Shown here in pieces: positions 1 to 6,308 of a DNA stretch of 12,223 bases. This DNA comes from Clostridia bacterium. GTDB lineage: Bacteria > Bacillota > Clostridia > DUPQ01. The translations under genes and the position numbers were made by a program. Numbering within the stretch: the stretch's first letter is position 1; each line of letters begins with the position of its first letter. The DNA lies in NCBI GenBank assembly GCA_028690885.1, contig JAQVAJ010000016.1, positions 1 to 12,223 on the forward strand, given 5' to 3'. The notes under the pieces were generated by a model. That model saw nothing but the letters and a program-made list of their open reading frames with translations, did no database searches and was not told the origin of the DNA.

Positions 1-2
1 TT

Positions 3-710
3 ATCCCTTCTGCTGGAAAAACAAGTGAAATGAAAGTACTATATCTTCTGCATGGCATGCATGGTACCTGCCATGACTGGTTGACATATACTACTATAGC
101 CAGGTTAGCAGAAACATATAATGTAGCGGTGGTATGTCCAAACGCAAAGAACAGCTTCTATGCAGATATGGTGTACGGGGAATCGTTTTACACATACCTT
201 ACTACTGAGTTTATTCAATATGTAAGAAGAATATTCGGATTTTCCGATAAAAGAGAGAATAACATGATAGCGGGACTTTCAATGGGCGGTTATGGTGCTC
301 TTAAAATCGCATTCAACAATCCAGATAAGTTCTGTGTCGGAGGAAGTTTCTCTGGTGTTTTGGATATGGCTAATATTGACAACCTTCTGACTGGTGATGA
401 AAAAACCGATAATGTGAATAAAACACTTTTTCGAAATATATATGGTGAAAAATTAGATATCGCTGGAACAGGCAGTGATCTAATATATCTTATAGAAAAG
501 AATAATACTGTTAATGGATATTCTGTTAAAGATTTACAGGTTTACCAGTACTGCGGAAAATCTGATTTTCTTCATATGTTCAACCTAAGGTTTAAAAAAG
601 CAGCACAAAGTGCAGGACTTAATCTCAAATATACTACAGATGACGGAGCGCATGAATGGGAACGCTGGTCTGAACAGATAGAGTTATTCTTAAAAGAATA
701 TATTAAGTAG
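3..710 (+). CDS. Putative alpha/beta-hydrolase esterase (esterase D / tributyrin esterase-like), 5' end outside window
   Basis: This is a serine esterase of the alpha/beta-hydrolase fold, resembling the acetyl esterase/tributyrin esterase and S-formylglutathione hydrolase group. Numbering from the ATG at 30, the oxyanion-hole segment LYLLHGMHG is at residues 4-12. The nucleophile elbow GLSMGGYGA places the catalytic Ser at 84. The likely acid is Asp179 (CGKSDF) and the likely base His208 (DDGAHEWERW). The frame is open back to base 3, reading IPSAGKTSE before the ATG. No good ribosome binding site precedes position 30, and family members usually have about 20-40 residues before the LLHG strand. 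The true start is therefore probably upstream of the window. No signal peptide is visible, so it is probably cytoplasmic, but the missing N-terminus could change that. The physiological substrate cannot be read from the sequence. The next gene starts 4 bases after the stop. Confidence 0.85.
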   Translation: MPSAGKTSEMKVLYLLHGMHGTCHDWLTYTTIARLAETYNVAVVCPNAKNSFYADMVYGESFYTYLTTEFIQYVRRIFGFSDKRENNMIAGLSMGGYGALKIAFNNPDKFCVGGSFSGVLDMANIDNLLTGDEKTDNVNKTLFRNIYGEKLDIAGTGSDLIYLIEKNNTVNGYSVKDLQVYQYCGKSDFLHMFNLRFKKAAQSAGLNLKYTTDDGAHEWERWSEQIELFLKEYIK

Positions 711-714
711 TACG

Positions 715-1488
715 ATGGTTGGTTTCTTAGAATTAATCATTATTTCCATTTCTGTCGGTGCATTTGTTTTTGTGCCTCTTATACCAAATATATCGCTTGT
801 TGTTCAAAAAAGAGGAAAAGGCGTATTAACCGGCCTTCTATGCTTTCTTTTATATGGCATATTGTTAAAAAACATATTTATTTATCTTATACTTCTTATT
901 CCATCAGTTGATATGGTATTGTCAGACAACCTGCTATATACCTTTTTCATAGCGCTTATAACTTCAGCTTTGCATTTGGTTGTAAGAATGCTTATTAATT
1001 ACAAAAAACCTATCAATGACATATTTGCTTTTTCATCAGGAGAGACTTTATTACAGTGCGTATATATAGGGGTACCTTTAACTGTGTTGAATCTTGTATA
1101 TTCTTTGATTATTAATTTCGGAGGTTTTGAATATCTGGGAATACCAGAAAAACTGATGTCTGTTGTAACTAAACTTATTAATACTGATTATACGAATTAT
1201 CTGCCATACATTGCTTATCCTTTTTTCATACTTGCTTTGAACTGGTTAAGTTTAACTGTATTTATGGGTAATCCAAATAGAAAAAAAAGCTTTTATGTAT
1301 TATCTTTTATAATTGAATTTATAGCGTTATCAATATATATATATCTTATGCTTAGTAAACTTCATGAATTTAATGCCATATACATGTCAGCATTTTTCCT
1401 GGTTGTATTAATAGTGCTTCTGATAAATAAAAGGAAGAAAAAAATCAACAAAAACGACTTATTAAAAAACAGAACCTCATTGACATGA
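715..1488 (+). CDS. Polytopic membrane protein of unknown function
   Basis: I do not recognise the family. The 257-residue protein is strongly hydrophobic, with about seven predicted membrane segments at roughly residues 5-24, 37-63, 72-93, 113-134, 164-184, 192-213 and 221-237. It ends in a short Lys/Arg-rich tail (KRKKKINK) that should be cytoplasmic by the positive-inside rule. No catalytic or nucleotide-binding motif is visible. It starts 4 bases after the esterase stop, so co-transcription and perhaps translational coupling are likely, but no convincing Shine-Dalgarno precedes the ATG and the exact start is uncertain. The last codons overlap a TTGACA hexamer that may be the -35 element for the downstream cobalamin operon. 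The riboswitch and its own promoter lie after this gene, so it probably does not belong to the cobalamin unit. Confidence 0.7.
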   Translation: MVGFLELIIISISVGAFVFVPLIPNISLVVQKRGKGVLTGLLCFLLYGILLKNIFIYLILLIPSVDMVLSDNLLYTFFIALITSALHLVVRMLINYKKPINDIFAFSSGETLLQCVYIGVPLTVLNLVYSLIINFGGFEYLGIPEKLMSVVTKLINTDYTNYLPYIAYPFFILALNWLSLTVFMGNPNRKKSFYVLSFIIEFIALSIYIYLMLSKLHEFNAIYMSAFFLVVLIVLLINKRKKKINKNDLLKNRTSLT

Positions 1489-1508
1489 CTTAGGTTTTGT
1501 GATTAACT
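1480..1508 (+). promoter_or_regulatory. Candidate sigma-A promoter for the riboswitch-operon
   Basis: A perfect -35 hexamer TTGACA (1480-1485) overlaps the stop codon of the preceding gene. At 17-bp spacing lies a weak -10 match, TTAACT (1503-1508). An alternative -10 with a better hexamer is TACAAT (1514-1519), but it lacks a good -35 at 16-18 bp. Either would place the transcript start just before the riboswitch P1 stem at 1524, which is where a leader promoter should be. The position is supportive, but the -10 is poor. Confidence 0.4.
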
Positions 1509-1523
1509 AGATATACAATTAAA

Positions 1524-1690
1524 TATGCGAGTTTTTTCGGTAAAAGCAATTTTATAATAGGGAAGCAGGTGCAAGTCCTGCACGGTCCCGCCGCTGTAAG
1601 AAGGAGCGATTGCGATAAGCCACTGTAGTAATACGGGAAGGTGCATAGCTAAGATCTCAAGTCAGAAGACCTGCCGAATAAGAAAGCATA
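1524..1690 (+). ncRNA. Cobalamin (AdoCbl) riboswitch aptamer
   Basis: The conserved core of the cobalamin riboswitch is present. GGGAAGCAGGTGCAAGTCC begins at 1560, GCACGGTCCCGCCGCTGT follows at 1580-1597, GCCACTG lies at 1619-1625, and CGGGAAGGTG lies at 1634-1643. The B12 box AGTCAGAAGACCTGCC is at 1660-1675. Closing helices can be traced: TATGC (1524-1528) pairs with GCATA (1686-1690), and TTCGG (1536-1540) pairs with CCGAA (1674-1678). The RNA senses adenosylcobalamin or a related corrinoid. It normally lowers expression of downstream cobalamin uptake or synthesis genes when the ligand is abundant. Here it leads directly into a terminator hairpin and then the six-gene transport operon. 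Confidence 0.96.
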
Positions 1691-1725
1691 CATTACTTGC
1701 GGTCGATGAGGAATGTGAAATATAT

Positions 1726-1753
1726 CCTTTTCCTCCGTAAGAAAAGGTTTTTT
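1726..1753 (+). terminator. Riboswitch-controlled intrinsic terminator
   Basis: CCTTTTC (1726-1732) and GAAAAGG (1741-1747) form a 7-bp stem around an 8-nt loop, followed directly by six T residues (1748-1753). This is a standard intrinsic terminator, located 36 nt after the aptamer and 23 nt before the first start codon. It is the expected OFF structure when cobalamin is bound. A competing antiterminator helix is possible between GAGGAA (1708-1713) and TTCCTC (1730-1735), which would consume part of the 5' arm. Confidence 0.8.
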
Positions 1754-1768
1754 AATTTTAACGGAGGA
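1731..1768 (+). promoter_or_regulatory. Possible Shine-Dalgarno sequestering helix in the riboswitch expression platform
   Basis: TCCTCCGT (1731-1738), which spans the terminator 5' arm and loop, is a perfect 8-nt complement of ACGGAGGA (1761-1768). The latter contains the Shine-Dalgarno of the first operon gene, whose ATG is at 1777. The helix would hide the ribosome binding site in read-through transcripts. It cannot coexist fully with either the terminator stem or the candidate antiterminator. Complementarity is seen directly; a regulatory role is inference. Confidence 0.45.
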
Positions 1769-1776
1769 TTGAAATT

Positions 1777-3606
1777 ATGAAAAAAAGTTCAAAACACATC
1801 TGCCTGATTCTCGTATTAACGATGATTCTGGCAATCATGCCGACAGTCTCGGCGCAGACAACTGACTACGCATATGTGCGTATCGAAGGTTATGAAGAAA
1901 CATTAGTAGAAAAAACAGCAGTACCATTAGAAGTGTTCAGTCTTGATGAATACGGTATTAGTGACGCATTGAATGAGTATACGGCTCTACATGCGATTAT
2001 TGCAGCTTTAAATGCTAACGGTTATGACGCTTCAGATAAGGCTGTAATTGATACAAATAACGGCATGTTCGTATCCAGCGTATTGGGTTTAAAAGCAGAA
2101 GGCAATGCCGGCTGGATGTATGTACTTAACGATGAATCGTCTTGGAATTCCATTAAGGACCAGACTATATCTGCAAATGACTACATAGTCTTATACTACA
2201 TAGAAGACTGGATGGCTTGCTCATACTCTACATTCGGCTTATCAGATGATTATGAAACAGATGCATTCGGTACAGTAAAATTAAACTTAAAGCATCAGGT
2301 TACCGATCCTGTGACATGGGAAACATCATATGAGAATCTTTCTGGTGCTTCAATATATATTGATGGAGAGAATACCGATATACTGACAGACGAAAACGGT
2401 GATGCCTATCTTACCTTTACCAAATGGGGTACATTCGATGTATCAGCAGCAAAGTATGAAGACGGGATTAATACAATTTCAAGGCCTAGTGCTTCTATCA
2501 AAGTTTATGGTCGTGGTGTATTAGTAAAGATTTACACTGATAAATCCGAATATTCTGCATACATGGACCCTAAAGGGTTTGACTTGAAAGAGTATAATGT
2601 ATCATCTGAACTGGAGTTTTCAGCATTACATGCAGTTATTAAAGCTTTGTTAATTAATGGATTTGACGCAAAAGACCAATCAGTCAATAACTTTAATAAA
2701 GGCTCATATATATCAGCATTGGCAGGAATCGAAACTATGGGTAATTCAAGCTGGATGTATACCTTAAATAATGAATCTTCATGGTATGCTTTGAATGAAC
2801 AACCTATAAAAGAAGGTGACTTATTAGAGGTTTATCTTTTAAATGACTGGATGAGTGATACTTATTCATATTTTGATATTAAGAATATATCGATACAGGG
2901 CGGAGAAAAAATTAAACTAAGACTTTACAGGCAGGTAATGGATTACTCAACATGGGAAGTTACCACTGAACCGTATGCAGATAATGAGATAATGATAAAC
3001 GGGAAAAGAAGCGGACTTGTAACAGATTCGAAAGGATATGTAACATTGAGTTTTAATGAAAAAGGAGTATATGAAATATCCAACACTGGAAAACAGCAGA
3101 ATGTATCATATACCAATGCATATGTCACAGTACAGTCTGATAGAACAGTAAATACTGATTATTTTAATGATTATTCTGATGTATCAGATGAATATGCTGA
3201 ATACATGCAAAAGGCTATTGAACGCTTTATTATATCCGGAGATGAGAATTTGAATATAAGGGCGGATGATAAAGTCACAAAAGCAGAATTTCTTACTATG
3301 GTAATACGTGCTTCAGAGCTTGAGGTATTTGGAAGATACAATAAAAAGTACTCAGATGTATTGTCTGGAAACTGGTTTAGCGGTTATGCTCAGACGGTAT
3401 TCAAGTACGGATTAGCAGAACATGACAATGGATATATATATCCTAATTCAGATATAGCAGACAAAGATGCTGAACTTGCGCTTAACAAGGCTTTTGGTAA
3501 AAATACCTCTTTAACTGACGAGATGTTATTAGTATTCAATGACGGATTAACAAGACAGGAAGCAGCATATTTAATAATAAGCTATATGGAGAATGTAAAC
3601 AGATAA
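1777..3606 (+). CDS. Secreted S-layer-type protein with two DUF4430 (transcobalamin-like) units; putative cobalamin-binding surface protein
   Basis: The protein has 609 residues, with a signal peptide at 1-26 (hydrophobic core 8-22, cleavage likely VSA|Q). Two homologous units follow, at about 31-245 and 247-455. Each unit begins with a DUF4430-like domain carrying an ALHAII/ALHAVI helix (71-76, 283-288) and the signature GWMYVLNDESSW (112-123) or SWMYTLNNESSW (325-336). Each continues with a beta-rich Ig-like segment containing the pairs VTDPVTWE/VMDYSTWE and LTDENGDAYLTF/VTDSKGYVTLSF. The C-terminus (about 463-609) holds degenerate SLH repeats with VTKAEF and LTRQEA motifs, suggesting attachment to cell-wall polymer. 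DUF4430 resembles the C-terminal beta domain of intrinsic factor and transcobalamin. It is the first gene after the B12 riboswitch, with a strong ribosome binding site (ACGGAGG, 9 nt from the ATG). Cobalamin binding is inferred; an adhesin-like role is the alternative. Confidence 0.8.
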   Translation: MKKSSKHICLILVLTMILAIMPTVSAQTTDYAYVRIEGYEETLVEKTAVPLEVFSLDEYGISDALNEYTALHAIIAALNANGYDASDKAVIDTNNGMFVSSVLGLKAEGNAGWMYVLNDESSWNSIKDQTISANDYIVLYYIEDWMACSYSTFGLSDDYETDAFGTVKLNLKHQVTDPVTWETSYENLSGASIYIDGENTDILTDENGDAYLTFTKWGTFDVSAAKYEDGINTISRPSASIKVYGRGVLVKIYTDKSEYSAYMDPKGFDLKEYNVSSELEFSALHAVIKALLINGFDAKDQSVNNFNKGSYISALAGIETMGNSSWMYTLNNESSWYALNEQPIKEGDLLEVYLLNDWMSDTYSYFDIKNISIQGGEKIKLRLYRQVMDYSTWEVTTEPYADNEIMINGKRSGLVTDSKGYVTLSFNEKGVYEISNTGKQQNVSYTNAYVTVQSDRTVNTDYFNDYSDVSDEYAEYMQKAIERFIISGDENLNIRADDKVTKAEFLTMVIRASELEVFGRYNKKYSDVLSGNWFSGYAQTVFKYGLAEHDNGYIYPNSDIADKDAELALNKAFGKNTSLTDEMLLVFNDGLTRQEAAYLIISYMENVNR

Positions 3607-5012
3607 TGAAAAAAGCAGTGTCCCTAATACTTTTAATATGCTTTATGCTATCTATACTGCCATCGTATGCGTCAGATGATACATTGAATGCAATTACAGA
3701 TATATATCTGGACAAAGAAGAGCTTTCCGTATGGGAAGCTCTGGGTCTTGCTTTGAATGGAAATGTTGTTCCAGAAAGTTACTATGATGCATTAGGCCAG
3801 GATATTTTACAAAGAGACGGAGTATACAGGACAGCGCTTGAGTATGCAAAAATAGCTATTCTGCTTAAACAGGATAATAAAAACCCTAAGGACTTTTACG
3901 GATATGATATTATTTCATCTATTGCGAATTTCAAGGATATAGACAAATCGGGTATTAATGGAGTTATATTCTCAATTTTTGCATTAGTAGATGTTGACAT
4001 TGAAAATGATACAGTCTGGAATCTTGATAAGCTGTTAGATCTATTACTTGGTTACCAAAATACTGATGGAGGATTTCCGCTGGTAAAAGGATGGGGTTCT
4101 GATAATGATCTTACAGCTATGGCTGTGTCAGCGCTTTCTTATTACAAAGACAACAATAAAGCAGAAACAGCTTTATCAAGTGCTTTGGGATACTTAAGTT
4201 CCAAACTTGATAGTGACGGATTTATGTATTATCAGAATTCTGACAGTTCAGAGAATCTTTCACAAATGATAATTGCATTGAGTTCTGCAAATATTTCATT
4301 GAGCGATGAGCGTTTTATACGTAATGGGAAAACAGTTTATGATACTCTTTTGGAAAAGTATATGACTGAAGATGGCAAGTTTAAGCATTCTTTCTCAGCT
4401 ACAGCCAATACTATAGCCACAGAGCAGGCTTATCTTGCTTTGAGTTCTATGAAATACGGTTATGTATATGCATATAAGGAGCATATAGAGGAACCGGTAG
4501 AATTGCCTGATGAGCCAGAACCTGTTCCATCAGAAAATGAGGTTGAAGATATAATACCTGAACCGGAAATTGAGAACATGTTGCCATTTCCTGATGAACC
4601 TGAAGTATCTTCTCAATATTATGATGATTTAGTCACAGCTTATGAGCTTTCACTTGTTTCTGGAGATACATCTGGAAAGCTTAGACCATTGGATTATCTT
4701 ACCAAAGCTGAAGCATGTGTATTGCTATATAAGGCTGCAGGTCTTGAAACAGACATATTTATACCAAGATATTCTGATGTGAAAAAGGCTGACTGGTATT
4801 CAAAATATGTTATTGGATGTTATTTTAACGGTGTTGCGCTTCAATCGGGTAATGTACTATTCCAACCTAATGAGAATATCAAAACAGAGGATTTTGAAAA
4901 AAGCATAAATGTAATTTTGAGTGCTGATGTTACATATAGTGATGAGTTGTACATAACACGTCAGAAAGCTATTTCAATGATTATTGAAAGTATAAAAGAA
5001 GGTGGAAAATGA
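3606..5012 (+). CDS. Secreted alpha/alpha-toroid protein (transcobalamin alpha-domain / prenyltransferase-like fold) with SLH repeats
   Basis: The protein has 468 residues and a signal peptide at about 1-22 (cleavage SYA|S). Residues about 30-288 read as an alpha/alpha toroid of the terpenoid cyclase/prenyltransferase superfamily, which includes the alpha domain of transcobalamin and intrinsic factor. The clearest repeats are GYQNTDGGFPLV (149-160) with DLTAMAVSALSYY (168-180), LDSDGFMYYQ (201-210) with LSQMIIALSS (218-227), and TEDGKF (254-259) with ATEQAYLALSS (271-281). No cyclase DxDD motif or prenyltransferase zinc-ligand set is apparent, which favours a binding role over catalysis. A Pro/Glu-rich linker (about 293-333) leads to SLH-like repeats (335-465), including LTKAEA and ITRQKA. 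The gene overlaps its upstream neighbour by one base (TAATG), indicating translational coupling. In this riboswitch operon with DUF4430 proteins, a cobalamin-capture role is the best inference. Confidence 0.78.
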   Translation: MKKAVSLILLICFMLSILPSYASDDTLNAITDIYLDKEELSVWEALGLALNGNVVPESYYDALGQDILQRDGVYRTALEYAKIAILLKQDNKNPKDFYGYDIISSIANFKDIDKSGINGVIFSIFALVDVDIENDTVWNLDKLLDLLLGYQNTDGGFPLVKGWGSDNDLTAMAVSALSYYKDNNKAETALSSALGYLSSKLDSDGFMYYQNSDSSENLSQMIIALSSANISLSDERFIRNGKTVYDTLLEKYMTEDGKFKHSFSATANTIATEQAYLALSSMKYGYVYAYKEHIEEPVELPDEPEPVPSENEVEDIIPEPEIENMLPFPDEPEVSSQYYDDLVTAYELSLVSGDTSGKLRPLDYLTKAEACVLLYKAAGLETDIFIPRYSDVKKADWYSKYVIGCYFNGVALQSGNVLFQPNENIKTEDFEKSINVILSADVTYSDELYITRQKAISMIIESIKEGGK

Positions 5013-5013
5013 T

Positions 5014-5418
5014 ATGAAAAAGATACCTGTTGTTTTAATGATAGTTCTGCTTTTTTTAGGCCTTTTAAGTTCATGTACACAAAAAGTACTAGAAGACAAA
5101 GGCAAAATAACAATTACTATAGATGCTACATCTGTTGATAAAGGATTTATTCTAACCGACTATACAGTGAGCCTTAATGAATATGATACCGTGTTTGATG
5201 TTACATTCAGCGCTTGTAAGGATAATAATATATTGATGTCTTCAAGAGGAGTGTCAGCTGCAAGATATGTAGAAGGTATAGCTGATTTATATGAGTTTGA
5301 TTACGGTCCGATGAGCGGATGGGTTTTTTATGTTAATGAGGAATCTGCTTCTAAAAGCAGCGGAGTATATGAATTAAAAGAAGGGGATGTAGTAAGGTGG
5401 GAATACGTAACAGAGTGA
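5014..5418 (+). CDS. DUF4430 lipoprotein (transcobalamin beta-domain-like)
   Basis: The lipoprotein signal peptide has lipobox LSSC, giving Cys21 as the lipidated residue, so the protein should be tethered to the outer face of the membrane. The mature part is essentially one DUF4430 domain. It opens with KITITIDATSVDKG and ends with YEFDYGPMSGWVFYVNEES, then YELKEGDVVRWEY, the typical signature of this transcobalamin-C-terminal-like family. I chose ATG 5014, preceded by AAGGTGG (4999-5005) at 8-nt spacing, giving 134 residues. A GTG at 5002 would add four residues (including the start) before the hydrophobic core and lies inside that ribosome binding site. The 3' end overlaps the EcfT gene. 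In this operon it is a good candidate for the membrane-proximal receptor that passes the ligand to the ECF transporter. That handover is inferred. Confidence 0.85.
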   Translation: MKKIPVVLMIVLLFLGLLSSCTQKVLEDKGKITITIDATSVDKGFILTDYTVSLNEYDTVFDVTFSACKDNNILMSSRGVSAARYVEGIADLYEFDYGPMSGWVFYVNEESASKSSGVYELKEGDVVRWEYVTE

Positions 5419-6308
5419 TAAGCCCGTTTTATATTTCTCATCCAGTTACGCTGTTGACATATTTTACAGCTTTACTGTCCTGCATATTCATATTTAAAAA
5501 TCCTTTATTCACAGCAGTGGCATTTATTGTATGTTGTATATTAGCAATTTACTATGCAGGATTTGACCGATTTCTTAAATCTGTCAGATGGATTGTACCA
5601 ATAGGAGTTCTTGTGCTTATTCTTAATACTCTTCTTGTCCATAGAGGAAGCACAGTGTTATTTTACTTTTTGTATAATCCCATAACAAAAGAAGCTATGA
5701 TATATGGGATATATAATATGTTTATGCTTATGTCTGTAATGACTGCATTTATTTCCTTTAATGCGCTTATTGACAGTACACGCTTTTTATATCTTTTCTC
5801 AAATGTATTACCGAAAACTTCATTTGTGTTTGATATGGCATTAAGGTATATTCCACTTTTTAAAAAAAGAGCTTCTGATTTATCAGCTGTTCAGAATGTA
5901 AATAACAAAACTAATCAAAAGAATATTAAAGACAAGATAACAAAGTCAGGAACATATCTTAAGGCATTGACTGCATGGACTTTGGAAGAAGGAATGGATA
6001 CTGCGTTAAGCCTCAAAGTTAAAAACTATGGAACTAGAAAAAAAGTACATTATGCAAGGTACAGATATACGATAAGGGATATCATACTGACTGTAATCTT
6101 TTTATCTTTTTCAGTTTTTATTTACATTAATGCTTTTTTAGGTGAAACTGATTTTGTCTTTTACCCGGTTACAGATAGACTGGAAATCAAAGGATACACC
6201 CTTATTATATTTTTAACTATGACTGTCACAATATTTTTTCCATTTATACTGGAAGGGTTTACAGCAATTAAGAGAGGATGCACAAAAATATGGCTTCAAA
6301 AGCATTAA
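5397..6308 (+). CDS. ecfT: ECF transporter transmembrane coupling protein (EcfT / CbiQ family)
   Basis: This is the T component of an energy-coupling factor transporter, linking the ATPases to the substrate-binding S component. The 303 residues show N-terminal membrane segments (about 18-34, 38-55, 64-81, 103-122), a cytoplasmic coupling region, and two C-terminal membrane segments (about 228-247, 266-287). Family landmarks are FDMALRYIPLF (145-155), the helix ending AVQNVNN (164-170), and the second coupling motif DTALSLKVKNYG (201-212) followed by a basic YARYRY stretch. Both positions where many EcfT proteins carry Ala-Arg-Gly are diverged here (NVNN and VKNYG). The GTG start at 5397 has AAGGGGA 9 nt upstream and overlaps the lipoprotein gene by 22 nt. 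A GTG at 5415 is an alternative with worse spacing. It overlaps the downstream ATPase gene. Confidence 0.88.
   Translation: MGIRNRVISPFYISHPVTLLTYFTALLSCIFIFKNPLFTAVAFIVCCILAIYYAGFDRFLKSVRWIVPIGVLVLILNTLLVHRGSTVLFYFLYNPITKEAMIYGIYNMFMLMSVMTAFISFNALIDSTRFLYLFSNVLPKTSFVFDMALRYIPLFKKRASDLSAVQNVNNKTNQKNIKDKITKSGTYLKALTAWTLEEGMDTALSLKVKNYGTRKKVHYARYRYTIRDIILTVIFLSFSVFIYINAFLGETDFVFYPVTDRLEIKGYTLIIFLTMTVTIFFPFILEGFTAIKRGCTKIWLQKH

Noticed and set aside
3606..5012. Reading the toroid protein as a prenyltransferase or terpene cyclase enzyme
   Set aside because: It has a signal peptide and SLH repeats, lacks an evident DxDD or metal-ligand motif, and sits in a cobalamin riboswitch operon.
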